A DNA stretch of 64,000 nucleotides from Megalobrama amblycephala (Eukaryota; Chordata; Actinopteri; Cypriniformes; Xenocyprididae), in NCBI RefSeq assembly GCF_018812025.1, contig NC_063045.1:46595352-46659351 (forward strand). The letters are read 5' to 3'. The notes beneath the pieces are model-generated. The model was not told where the DNA came from and did no database searches. It saw only the letters and a list, made by a program, of their open reading frames with translations. The position numbers and the translations under genes were made by a program. Below are positions 1 through 12,300 of this stretch, piece by piece. Positions within the stretch are counted from its first letter, which is position 1. Each line of letters starts with the position of its first letter.

Positions 1-219
1 TACAGTGGACTGCCAGTAAAATTGATAAAAATTTGGAAGCAAAAATTATTCAGACACATTGACCTGACCATGTTTTGCTTAAGTGTTATCTGACATAATT
101 AAGATGATTGTTTTCTGACACAGTTTAACTCTTGTCATATTTTATTACCACTATAGTGAATAAACTGTATTAATGAATGAAATGTTCAAGGTGTCTGAAT
201 AAATTTTGGTTTGACTGTA
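1..219. repeat. Short Tc1/mariner-like inverted-repeat element (MITE)
   Basis: The window opens with TACAGTGGACTGCC, and the block ends with GACTGTA at 213-219. Internal inverted repeats pair CAAAAATTATTCAGACAC (about 40-57) with GTGTCTGAATAAATTTTGG (about 190-208). The TACAGT ends fit a Tc1/mariner-type non-autonomous element. No transposase coding is visible. The element may start slightly before the window. Confidence 0.5.
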
Positions 220-793
220 TATATACGTGTGTGTGTGTGTGCACAGATATTTATTTATATATTTAAAAATGTGCTTAATTTCTATCTCAATTAAACAGTC
301 TTTAACGGTCCTAAAAATACAATGCAACTTCTTTAGGCAAAATATAATTTCTTTCGATTTTTCAGGTGAAATATAACCATTCGTAAGGTTTCGTAAGATT
401 TTCGTTTACATTCTTGACTGTATGCGTGTGTGTTTGAGTCCATATACACACAGGTAGACTCCCACCTTCCTCCGTTTTGTATCCGTCTACTTGTTCTGTA
501 AATCATTAATCATCCCTGACTCAGAATGTCTGCTCTAATAATAACTGCCACGATTTGTATTCACCTCATGGATAAGGCCTCTTGTTAAGGGCAGGGGAGA
601 CATCTTGGACAGACACACACCAGTCTCTGCGCTCAAAAAACTGGCACGAAGACACGCGCACACATATTCACACTCACGCAGTCAGACTTGGCGATGACAT
701 GGATTCCGATGCCAAACGAAATGGAAGTGTGACAGTGTTACAGGTACACATTCACATAGTAGGGTGTAAAACTGCAGACAGTTCAAAACGTAC
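220..793. other. Presumed intron 1 of cnih2, no coding sequence seen
   Basis: This stretch lies downstream of the cnih2 exon 1 donor on the minus strand. It has a short GT tract near 228-240. The second cornichon exon, which would encode IIAFDELRTDF-type sequence, is not found on the minus strand here, so it must lie beyond the left edge. Confidence 0.5.
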
Positions 794-874
794 CTGCCAG
801 ATGACGAAGAAGATGAGAGCAGCGCATAACACGAGTGTTAACATGTAGCAAAAGGCCGCAAAGGTGAAGGCCAT
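794..874 (-). CDS. cnih2: Cornichon family AMPA receptor auxiliary protein, first coding exon (partial)
   Basis: Read on the minus strand, the exon starts with ATG at 874-872 and encodes 27 residues beginning [16 protein letters not shown] and ending IFFVIW-Q. It ends at a GTACGT donor (793 downward). This is the first transmembrane segment of cornichon proteins, which are ER cargo receptors; CNIH2 and CNIH3 also act as AMPA receptor auxiliary subunits in neurons. The combination MLTLVLCA plus FFVIW fits CNIH2 better than CNIH1 (MLALLLTA) or CNIH3 (MLSLVLCA, FFAIW), from remembered family sequences. Residue 27 reads Gln where mammalian paralogues have His. The remaining exons lie off the left edge. 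cnih2 is divergent from wdr74, about 6.4 kb away. Confidence 0.85.
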
Positions 875-1340
875 GGCTGTTCCAGCCAGCCTGACGGTGA
901 TCTGGGTCGAGAGAGGGCAAGGGGGAATCTTCCCCTGCTCTCTCTCTCACTGTCTCTCGCTTTACTGCGTTGCCCTCACTCTCGCCCCCTTCAAGGAAGT
1001 TGCGAAGCACTTTCCTCTTCTTATATCTCTCTCTATCCCTCGTATTAAAGCTTGCGGTCCAGCTTAGGATGAAGTCGGGAGAGAATTACAGAGGAATCTT
1101 CTTGGTCTGGAGCTGCAGATATGAGGCGCCTGGCTGGTTATCCGCCTCCGCTGGCTGAAGCGCCTTGTAACTCGTTGCTGGACCGTGTGTGTTTGTGTGT
1201 AATTCTTTCTCTCTGTCCACCTAAGATAACTGCTAGAGCTGTTTCCTCTTTTCACACTCTCTGCCGTATCCTCTGTTCCTTCACTTGCTCTCCTTCTCTC
1301 TCTCTGTCTTTCTCTCTGATTGGCAGAGGGGGGTTTGTAT
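875..1340 (-). promoter_or_regulatory. cnih2 5' UTR and promoter-proximal region, pyrimidine-rich on the plus strand
   Basis: The sequence upstream of the cnih2 start on the minus strand contains many CTCT tracts on the plus strand (about 937-975, 1025-1045, 1206-1320), which read as GAGA tracts in the direction of cnih2. The region is less AT-rich than its surroundings. No clear TATA box or transcription start could be placed, so the call rests mainly on position. Confidence 0.35.
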
Positions 1341-3690
1341 GTATGTGGAGAATCACTCCCCTCCCCCGTCTCTAAGATTAGTGCTGCACACTGGGTCCAA
1401 ACACCTTATTTACAGCAGAACACCTTAAAAAATATCTTGTGGGCACATCGGAAGATGAATGTCCTCGGTATACGATCTGAAAAAGAGACATTGATTCGAG
1501 TTACGAAGTAAAGAATGGCTGAATGTGTTCACCCAAGCTTGATGAATGATTGTCGAACAGTAATTACAATTAGACGTATTTTAACTGCTACGGTGTTGTC
1601 GTTTCAGTCAATAACAGGACACATATGAGCATCTAGTCGACAGGTCTTGCAATGATTTATATCCTCTCTTAGAATGACAGGCAGTTGATCAGTTTTAGGT
1701 GCTAATGATTTGGTATTGTGGATTTATTATGAATATATGAACGAATTAATGACAATGAAAGTCAAAAAGAATTTGAGCATCATATGACTTTAAAACTCAC
1801 TTAATATGGATTTGCAACAAAAAACAGTTATATATCGAACTTATTTTCCAAAGTAATATAGACAAGGCTTTGTAGACATGTGCATTTCCAAGATACTACT
1901 GCATTTGTTTAAAATATTTACTGCTGGATTTGGCTGATGGAATGAATCCTTTGATTCAGCCAAAAAAAAAAGTAAATCCATAACATGAATCCATGAATCC
2001 ATAACAAAGCTGTAAATCCTTCAATCCTTCTAAACAGTGTAAACATGAATAAACAAAGCATTCAAAACGACGGTGAAGAATGGTTAACTAAGTTAGCTGC
2101 GCTGCATGACAGTATGTAAGAACATAAGCATTTACCTGTGTTTTCTGAAGCAGCGGCGAAAGTCTGTCTACATCTGTCCTCTCTCCCCTCATTTTCCTCC
2201 CATCAATCTGGGTCGACACCATGTCAGAAATCTCTGGTCTGCTTTGCTCTGGATGTCAGTGTCGGTCCCATCACAGTCTCTCATTGGCTGCTGGGTGCTC
2301 TGCGAGCAGGTATGAAACAGCAGAAAGAAGCGAAACATGTATGAATGTGCTGGCCATATTTTTTCTGTTTTATCTCACGCTTTTGATCCCGCACAGCTTT
2401 CTGAAGTCTGACACTTAATTAAGCGTTTTTCTCTTTTTCCTCCCTCAATCTGCCTTACCCATTTCCCCTTCGCTTTCTCTCGCTCTCATTCCTTCTCTGC
2501 CTCTCTCAGTTTTTTTTTTTTTTTTTTTATGAATTCAAGCATTCCCCGCTGGTATTTGATCTCAAAAGCAGAAGCAATGGAAAAGCCCTTCTCTCTCGCC
2601 TCCGTCTCTTTGATTATAATAAAAATGTGATGTTATTACCTCTTAATGCGCTGCTCAACTGCATTCAACAGTCTTCTCTTCCTCCGTCCCTGTATTTTCT
2701 GCCCTACTCTCTCATTCCCTGGAGAGATATGAGGGGGCAGAGGGAGCTCCGAGTCTTTTCTTTTTTGGCTTCCCTTGTTTGTCTCTCACTCTCCCTCCCT
2801 CTTTTATTCTCTTACTGTCTCTCTCTCACACAATGTTACCTGTACTTTCTTCATGAAAGCATCTGCCACTGCAACAGAGATGAAGTAAGGTTTGCTTCTT
2901 TTTAGTCAAATCTGCAGTCATATTTTCAGAGATCAAAAGTAGAAGAGAGTTATTTTATTTCACTCACAATCTGTTTTCTCTTTTCACAGGGTTCCCCCAA
3001 ATTCCATAAATTTTCCATTTAATTTCCAGTTGTTCATGACAACTATTATGATTTTTTAATGATTTTATAGTTATGGTGTTTTTTTGTTGTTGTTGTTGTT
3101 ATTTCTACATCAGATACAGTTATGGGAATGAATAGATTAGGCCTATTATTATTATTATTATTAGATTAAATGATAAAAATCTATTTTTGTACAAATTATA
3201 CAGTAAGATAAAAATGTAACTTAAAAAAATGTATACTTTTCCACGATTTATAACATTTATTTTATTACATTGCATAACTTTTCCAGGCTTGGACATTTTA
3301 AAACAATTTTAAAAAATCCACCATAAGTTCAATGATATAATAATAGTAATATTATTTCCATTTTTTTTTTTTTTTTTTTTTTTTAATTGTAGAAAGCCTA
3401 CATATAAAAAAGTTTATATAGTAATGTATCACCCCTTTGAACAGTTCCGCCACCTCATTTACATAAATATTCCCTGGGAAAGTTATTTTTTTCTCTCTCA
3501 TCAGCTATGTTTCCAAATCATCCCCACAATGTCTCCATCTTTGTTTACTGCGTGTTCTTTAAAGCGTGGCAAATATTGAAACTTGATTGACATACTCCGC
3601 AGGAAGAAGAGACTGAATCATTCCAGTATTAAGGCTTCTGATTTGCTTTTATTGCTTACATTACCACAGCAATATATACTGCGTTCTCTG
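1341..3690. other. Intergenic, no gene seen
   Basis: This is low-complexity, AT-rich sequence between cnih2 and wdr74. It has T runs at about 2510-2529 and 3361-3384, a GTT run near 3083-3100, an ATT run near 3147-3162 and pyrimidine-rich blocks around 2440-2510 and 2670-2830. Short open frames exist, but none resembles a known protein or is flanked by convincing splice sites. Confidence 0.5.
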
Positions 3691-3734
3691 TTTTCCAGGA
3701 ACACTGACAAATATAGCCGCAAGTGGCAATTATC

Positions 3735-5811
3735 GGGGTCCAAGCACCAGTGGTATGTACATAGACGATACAGTGATACAATGGCTGTCTCTTTGTGGAA
3801 ATATTATTCTATGTACTATGTTAAAATAGACAAATCATTTTGTCTCTTCATTTTAATTGGACAGCAATACATTCAGTCATGTCTAGCAACTTGACAAATG
3901 TATTTTTAATATCATTAGGTTATATAAAATTATAAAATAATGAATTAATTATAAGTAATTTGGAGATCACAGATTTATTACACTTAATACTAATTATTAT
4001 ACTTTGTAAAACTTTATGAAACTGTAATTAATCTTAAGTCAATCTTTTGAACCATTTACACAGATTTTAAACTATGAGACGTAAAAGGATTTGTTTTGCT
4101 ATCCCTCTGGTAGACAACATTAGTATTACATCATTCATTCCCATTGATTTAATTGGCTGATTTTGTAAAAACTGTGGTTATCCGATTATCAAAATTCATT
4201 AAAAATGGCATATTTACTAGGAATGCCTTGTTGTCCATGTGTACCAAGTTTTGTCAAGTGTGGATATTGTGTTCACAAAATATAGGCCAGTTAGTCATTA
4301 TGGGCTACACCCACAAAAATGTCGGCCTATAAAACAAATTTCTTTTTCAGGAGTGTCTGGAGATGGTGGATACCCAATTTTGTGCAAATTGAAAAAATGG
4401 GATAGTATGAGTTCAAAGTAGGTTTTTCAAAAACTCAAAATGGTGGGAAAGTTTTTAAACGGAAATGGATACACATATGAACTGATTTGAGGACACTGAA
4501 GGAATAAAAAAAACACAATTAATTTTGATCTTACCTATGATGACTTTAGAGTTATAGGCAATGTTTTATAGCACTGTGTTATCAGTGTTATGGCTGATTC
4601 TCACCAAATTTAATACACAGCTTAACTGAGTCACCTTCTAAGTGTTTGCTATGTTTCGTAACGATTGGCCATTCATATTTGATGTTATAAGCTGCTGAAA
4701 TTTCATTGGCTGCTGGCGGCCGTGTTTGTTAAGTTATCCGAGTAATTTGTTTGTTTGTTTGTTTTTTGTAATTCCCTATGTGGGTAGAATTTGATGCAAC
4801 CTTGCGTGTTGTCCTCAGAATGTCCTGTGTGCATTAAAGGGATAGTTCACCCAAAAATGAAAATTTGATGTTTATCTGCTTACCCCCAGCGCATCCAAGA
4901 TGTAGGTGACTTTGTTTCTTCAGCAGAACACAAATTATGATTTTTAATTCCAACCGTTGCCGTCTGTCAGTCAAATAATGCTAGTGGATGGGAACTTCTA
5001 CTGTAAGAGTAAATAAAACTTGCATAGACAAATCCAAATTAAACCCTGCGGCTCGTGACGACACATTGATGTCCTAAGACACGAAACGATCGGTTTGTGC
5101 GATAAACCGAACAGTATTTATATCATTTTTTAACTCTAATACACCACTATGTCCAACCGCGTGCAGCACTCGCTTAGTGAGGTCTGATCGCGCTCTGACA
5201 GCGGAAGTGATGTCTCGCTCTCATTGAAGTATATGCGCGAGACATCACTGCCGCTGTCAGAGCGCGATCAGACCAAACGAATCGAGTGATGAATGCAGTT
5301 GGACATAGTGGTGTATTAGAGGTAAAAAATTATATAAATACTGTTCGGTTTCTCGCACAAACCGATCGTTTTGTGTCTTAGGACATCAATGTGTCGTCAC
5401 GAGCAACGGTTGGAGTTAAAAATCATCATTTGTGTTCTACTGAAGAAACAAAGTCACCTACACCTTGGATGCGCTGGGGGTAAGCAGATAAACATCAAAT
5501 TTTCATTTTTGGGTGAACTATCCCTTTAAGCTTCACCAATTTGTTAAAGTGCGTAATGCCAGACAATTTAATTTGCTATTATCTTTGCAACAATTCTATG
5601 TATCAAAATTCTTTTCACAACGTTTTGCCAGCATAGTCTATAATATAATATGCTTTATATACAAAGTTGGTGAAGATTGGATGAATAGCTAAGGAGGAGT
5701 TTACAAAAGTAGGTTTTTGGGAATACTGAAAATTTTATAGACAAGAATGACAGGAATTTTGTAGGGTTTGACTCAAGCATTCAGAGGAAAATTTAGGGGT
5801 GCTTGGACCCC
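3735..5811. repeat. Long dispersed repeat bounded by 14-bp inverted ends, interrupted by a hairpin element
   Basis: GGGGTCCAAGCACC at 3735-3748 is the exact reverse complement of GGTGCTTGGACCCC at 5798-5811. The interior is non-coding prose-like AT-rich DNA typical of fish repeats. A separate TTAA-flanked palindrome (4834-5529) sits inside it. Whether the two 14-mers are true termini of one element is inference. Confidence 0.4.
4834..5529. mobile_element. TTAA-flanked foldback element (696 bp near-palindrome)
   Basis: TTAA occurs at both ends (4834-4837 and 5526-5529), next to the inverted termini AGGGATAGTTCACCC and GGGTGAACTATCCCT. The two halves are near reverse complements over about 300 bp. 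For example, the run around 4867-4950 pairs with the run around 5410-5500, and the turn lies near 5220-5240. The left arm carries about 80 extra bases. There is no transposase, so this is a non-autonomous element. The TTAA target suggests piggyBac- or Kolobok-type mobilisation (inference). Confidence 0.8.
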
Positions 5812-6371
5812 TAAATATCCTAAAGCTCATATGACACCTTTGACAGATATTTCCATCATGAAATGTAGATGCTCTTCAAATGGAGTCCAAGAGTACCATC
5901 TGGTGGATTCTTTCACACTCTCTCCTTTCACTCTCTCTTCTATCCTTCAGGAAATGCCATTTTAATCCATGTTAAGGCTACTGCAACTCAATTTAGATTC
6001 ATTCCCTTAACAAATGCCATTTTTATTTAAGAACCAGGCTTTTCATGATTTTGGACAAAATGGACTGCGGGTGAAACTTAGCTTTTAGCTAAATCTGGTA
6101 CAATGCATGGAATGGAAACATTTATGTTAAAAATTGTACATGGTCCCTTTATAAATAAATAAAGTAAAGATATCCTGTATGAAGGAATTTTATAAAGTGC
6201 TTTCTAGAGCTGGAAAAGTAATCGAAATTGCTATATAAAAACCCTGCAATCACAAACTATAAAATTCATGTAAATTCAATGATAATAAAAAGCATAATCC
6301 TTGAAGAGCATTCAGTTGTTGGGATTGTGAAATTTGATTATTTAAATTATTTATAATTATTTGATTTCATT

Positions 6372-6722
6372 CTTTGGTAACACTTTATTTCGCTATTCCA
6401 CTTTAGACATTCTAATAACTACATTCTACCAACTAACTTTCCAACTACATGTCAACTAATTAATTTCCAACTACATATCAACTAACTCTCATTAGAGTAT
6501 TAGTAGACTAGTAGATTAGAGTTAGGGTTAATAGAATAATTTGACATGTACTTGCAAAGTTACTAATAATACGTAGAATGTCTTTGGGGTGTCAATAAAG
6601 TGTTAGCAGATATTTAGCAGACATTTAGCAGACATTAGGTCTACTAATATGTAGACATGGTAGTTGACATGTAGTTCCAAAGTTAGTAGAATGTCTAAAG
6701 TGGACTATCTAAAAAAAGTATT
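6372..6722. repeat. Palindromic dispersed repeat
   Basis: The left side, with CCACTTTAGACATTCTA and CCAACTACATGTCAAC, is mirrored on the right by GTTGACATGTAGTTCC and TAGAATGTCTAAAGTGG, giving a foldback of about 350 bp. The left edge begins TTTGGTAACACTTTA, a motif common at the ends of fish DNA elements. It contains no coding sequence. Confidence 0.55.
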
Positions 6723-7159
6723 ATGCATTCTTTTAATATATTGCCACTCCTAGTTTCTGTAAATAACATTATGAAAATGAGCAGCTATTTAATTATAGCA
6801 TGTATCAGAAATACCTTGGAGTCAGAAAAGTTGAGAACCACTGCTTACAGCAATATTAAATGACGACTTCACCCAAACATGAAGATTAGCTTATGTATTA
6901 TTAATTTACTCACCCTCATGTTGTTGCAAACTAAAGGAGATGTTCGGTTGAATTACATTCTCTTTCCATTACACGGAAAAGATGCAAAGAGTGACTGATA
7001 CTCTACAGTCCCTAAAATTCTGCCTAATATCTTCTTTTGTATGTTAGTGAGAAAAAAATTGAATATTTTATATGTGGGGAAAATCCATATAGAGATAGTT
7101 TATAATGCTTTTATCCAACGGTATTAAATATAATGGCTTTACAACTCGCACTGATTTGT
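6723..7159. other. Intergenic with a decayed repeat relic, no gene seen
   Basis: A degenerate match to the TTAA-hairpin family (ACTTCACCC... then ACTCACCCTCATGTTGTTGC near 6867-6928) is visible. The rest shows no recognisable feature. Confidence 0.35.
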
Positions 7160-7302
7160 GTCGTCTGTGAATACACCTTTAGTGGGGAGCGGAACTAAAT
7201 GTACTTGGTTTGCGCGTTACACCCGGACGGACTTGTGTGCGACAGTAGCGTGGACGTCTGTTTTTTTTTATTAGTAAATCCAAAATCACATATTCCTTTT
7301 AA
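7160..7302 (+). promoter_or_regulatory. wdr74 proximal promoter and 5' UTR
   Basis: The bases just before the wdr74 start are richer in CpG than their surroundings (GCGCGTTACACCCGGACGG region, then CGACAGTAGCGTGGACG). They are followed by a T run at 7261-7269. No TATA box is evident, in keeping with a housekeeping promoter. The transcription start was not located. Confidence 0.4.
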
Positions 7303-9322
7303 ATGGATGCTAAAAGTCAAATATGCTCAATATGGCTTGGATCCGAAACTGGAATATTAAAAGGTAAAGTATTGTTTGGAGTTTCTTGTCTCTTTGTCGC
7401 CACATTGTTCACTTTTCTGTTAGCCATGTAAGGTAACGTTACACGTGAGTTGGCACCACAGACCTGCCATTTCATTTTCTTGAGCGCCACTAAACTAATG
7501 ACTTGTTCATATCCATATTTCACCTCAAGGGGTGAGTATCAGCAAAAAGCAGGCGTTTAACTTCTGTGAGATGAGCTGTTTGAGTCGGGATCAGGAGGTT
7601 TGTGTGATGGCATGGGGAGACCCTCACGAATCAGAGGTGAGAACGAGAGAACTGGAGTTGCAGACCTCATCATCATGATTTAGTGTCTGACAGACGTTGT
7701 CTATGTGTGTGTGCCTTTGCAGGTTTTAGTGGGCAGTGTGAACGGCACTGTGAAAACTTTCAGCACAGATAAGGGGATCTTCACGGCGACCAGAGAGTGT
7801 GGGGATCCTTCACAGGGCAGATTCACAGGACTTGCTGTCACTGACAGGTGGTTGCCAATATCATGTTATGCTTATCTCTGCTGAGGCTGATGAATTACTT
7901 GCTTTTTTATTGGTTTGTGTTAATGGACTGTAGGAATGATGCATTTTCTTCCCCCTTTTCCAGTTCTTTGATCACGTGTATGGAGTCAGGACTGCTGAAG
8001 GTGTGGAAGGAAGGCAGTACAGACACAGTAAGTCAGTGTGATTTCAGTGTCCTAGAGTGTAACATGATATATTATTTTATTTAAAGCTATTTAAAAACAA
8101 TCTTTGAGAGGCTGCAGAGCCATGGGTGGAGCGTGAAGTCCAGCCCCCTCTTTCTGGGCATAATGGGTGGAGCTAAAAGGTCCAACCATACCATAACTCT
8201 ACCCATTACTCTATCCCTCCACCCATTCCATCCACAGAGGTGGAGCTGGATGTCATTTAACTCTGCATTGAGCACCACTTGAATTTTTTATAATTATTGT
8301 ACATGCAGTTTTATGCCATTATATTAATAAATTATATACTACTAAGAATTATTGTATTTAAAAAAAAAAAAATTGTCACACTGCATGAGTATTAACTGTA
8401 AATAAAATGTTAGAAACTGGGGGAAAAGATGAATGAAATGGACATCAATCATCAGCATCTAGAAATATGAATCTTCCCTTATACAGTAATATAAGTCTTA
8501 ACCTAAAATCTTGAAAAAAAGTTTGTCCATATTATTTGTCAAATACCTGCCAAACTGAGTGAAGAATAAGATTATTAGCATGAACTGAAATGGTTTCCTT
8601 TGGTATGCTTTTGGCCTAGTTGTTCAGAAGAAATTTGCATTATAGGATTGGTCAAATCTTGAAAATTCAGTAGCAGTTTTAACATTAAGTGACATGATAT
8701 CTGATGTACAGAAGAGAAATGTCGCTGTGCTTAGTGACACATCCGATGGCACATCTGGTCTTCATGGTCATGTGCCAGTGCAGTGGATAGTGGCATGTGT
8801 CACTTAAAACTTGTGATATGTGCCACTGACATTGTCGCAAAACACTGACACTGAGTCGCGGAACATGTTGCGTTTGTTGTGACACCTCCGGTAGTGACTG
8901 AAAGATGAGTTGAGCAGCTATACTGACGTAATTGTGCCATTTTTTTATTTAAAGTAAAGTAGATAGAGTAGCCATTAGGTTACCTATTAAGGCTTTCAGT
9001 ACAGTAAAAATAAAAAAATCCATATAATATTATCATCAAAACAGCTGTCAGTACCAAACAAAAACAGTATATTTAATTTTAACAGACATTTATTCTTGTA
9101 AATTAATTATGATGGCACAAGCTTCAGAGATTGACCAGTCAAAAGTCCTTATTTTGTGTAAACTTGTTGATTTTTATTTATTTTTTGTGGGTCACAGGAG
9201 GAGTCTGACTGTAAAAAAAAAAATTTAAATTGAGGGGGATTTTTGTATTGTTTTATTGTACTGTTTTCTGTCTGCTCAAATGAAAACACATAAAGCGACA
9301 CTTACTGACTATTCTATCTGTT

Positions 9323-9385
<63 letters not shown>

Positions 9386-12300
9386 CTCCTCTGAAGGTAG
9401 CATTTTTAAGATTTTTGCGTCCAAAATCTTAAAAATGCTGCCTTCGGAGGATGCATTCCAAGGTAGGAAGGCATCAAGGCATGTCCAAATCCAATGTTTG
9501 CTTCACTTCCTGTCTCCTGAGATACCTTCATCTGATCGATTTTTGGAGGCAGCATAGATGCATCCATCACTGCCTTTGATATCCCACAATCCTGTGCTTT
9601 CCATTCTGCGACAGTTAAGATAAGAAATAAAGATAGCATCTGAAAGTTGCGGTTGGTGGTCAGTTTGTGTGTAAATGTACGTCTTTGACCTACGTTTTCC
9701 ACTTTTAATGTAATTTCTAGCGAGAAATTACTTTTGTAGAAATATTCGCTTAGTTTTCACCAAAACGCTCTCTAGTTTGCTGTTAAACCGTTATGCTGCC
9801 TCAGGAGTCTGTCCGAAATCGTGAAGTACCTTTGTGCCCAAACGCTGCCTGCAAAGTCATTGCCTGATAAGGCAACAAGGCGAGTTTTTGGACGTAGCGG
9901 TAGTCTCATTAGAGCACTGGAAATCCAGATTTGGTAATCTGGTTAAGTTTGTATCTGTATCAGGATGATCCAATCCAGTGTTGCTTTGAAAAACCGACAC
10001 AAAAGAAAAATGGACTACCTGACCCTGGATAGCAAAACATAGAATTTCCAAATCAGGACCATTCTGATTCAGATTCAACTCTTTGAACAAGTGGGCCCTG
10101 CTTCTGTTGTTTGAATTGTAGATTAGGTTTGAATAATGTATGATGATCTCTTCATCTCTATGATAATTTTGTGGACTTATAGTAAATCAAATCCTCAACC
10201 AACCTCATCTGTCTTTGTTCATAGGTTGAGGTAAATGTTGGAAATGGAATTTGCAGAATGCGACAGAACCCGTCACAGTGCCATCGTGTGGCTACAGGGG
10301 GTAAGGAGAATCCGCTGAAAGTCTGGGATCTGGAGAGACCAGATAAGCCAATATTCACAGCCAAAAATGTAAGGCAGAAGAGGAAAAAACTATAAACTTT
10401 TCAGCACTCACTAGTTTATGATGACTGTTATAAGCTGTTCTTTTTTCTTCAATCCATCAGGTAGCCCATGACTGGTTGGATATGCGAGTGCCCGTGTGGG
10501 TGAGAGACATCGGCTTTATCCCCGATTCAGATAAAATAGTCACATGTACTGGACACCATCAGGTTTGTCAAACCATTTCTCTGACTTTATCCATTCATAC
10601 TTGTCTGCTGTGGTTTCTTATGCTGTAAAATGATTTACTTGGAAAAATCATGTTAATTTTTGTTTTCAGTGAACAAATTAATTCATGTACACTTCCGTTC
10701 GAGTTTAGGGTCGGTAAGATTTTTAAAAATGTTTTTGAAGGAAGTTTGTTATGCTCAGCAAGGCTCTATTTATTTCATCTAATAAATATATACATGTACA
10801 TGCATGCACACATATGATAATTTTTTTCCTTGATTATTTGATGAATAGAAAGTTCAAAAGCATTTATTTGAAATCTTATCCTTAGTAACATTGTTTTTAC
10901 AGTCAGTTTTGATCAATTTAATGCGTCCTTGCTTAATAAAAATATTAATTAAAAAAAATCTTACTGACCCCAAACTTTTCAACGGTAGTGTATTTAAATG
11001 AATTCTAGCTGTTTCATCAAAAACTGGCATGTATGGCTTTCTAATATATCAATTCAAAGTAATCTTTTAGTTTTAAAGGTCCCGTTTTTCGTGGTTTTTT
11101 GAAGCTTTGGTTGTGTTTATAGTGTGCAATATAACATGTGTTCATGTTTCGCGTGTAAAAAAAAACACAGTATTTTTCACATAATTTACTTATCTGTATA
11201 CCGCTGTTTCCACTGTCATAAAAACGGGCTGATGACTTCCTTGTTCTACGAAGTCCCTCCTTCAGAAATACGTAACGAGTTCTGATTGTGCCAGCGGTTC
11301 CTGTGTTGTGATTCGACAGCTCTGAGCGCACCGTGCCCGGAAAAGTCACGCCTCTTATCATAACGTGGAGATGCACGCGCTCAGTGTTATTGTAAACATG
11401 TCTTTAATTTTACCCTATCAATTTGAGCCGGAATCAGACCCGGTGATTGGACTGCGGGATGAAAATAACAGCGTTTCGACGACATGGCGACAAACACACT
11501 CTACAAACGCAACTCTTGTGTATTCCTGTGGGCGGAGGTTAGTCAAAAAACTGTTTTAGTGACGTCATTAAAGAAGGAAGTAGAGGGATGTAGTCCAAAC
11601 TGGCCGTTCGATGTAGGCGACTTCTGTTAAATAAAATATCTCGCTTGGCATTGAACTTTGAGCTTTAACATTTTACAGATTTTATTTATACTCTAACAAC
11701 AACATTACACATTAACTAAAGTTTGAAACATGGGATCACGAAGAACGGGACCTTTAACCCTATACAGTTGTGTCAATCACGTAAAATAATCTATATAAAA
11801 TCATACCAATGAATTTTAGTTTAATTTTTTTTAATGTTGCTTGTGTAAAGTGTAAAGGCCATGCCACACCAAACTGACATCAAAGAACTATCGGCAATGA
11901 AAGCCAACTGTGTTCATGGGTCGCATTGTGTCCGTCTCGGCCAAAATTTTGCCCTCCTGACTTCATCATTTGCACCCTTTAATCACATTGCTTTTCTTCT
12001 TGTGCACTGGTGTGCTATAAAGCTGAACAGCCAATCAGAGTTCTCTCTCACTGATGCCGCTGATGCTGAATGATGCTGATTCAATATGATCAATCAGCCA
12101 AAAAGCCACCAACAGTGCTGAACACTCCGCAAAAACTAAGCTGACAGACGCTCAACAATGGCCTGACGTTGGCAGGTGGCCGACCACTGCCTTGCTGTGT
12201 CACAGCCTCAACCTTCAGCTTGTAGCTGATTGGTTGCCACTTCAACATGCAGTATAGGTCTTAACCATAAATGGTTATCTTGTTATTTAGATTTAACAGC

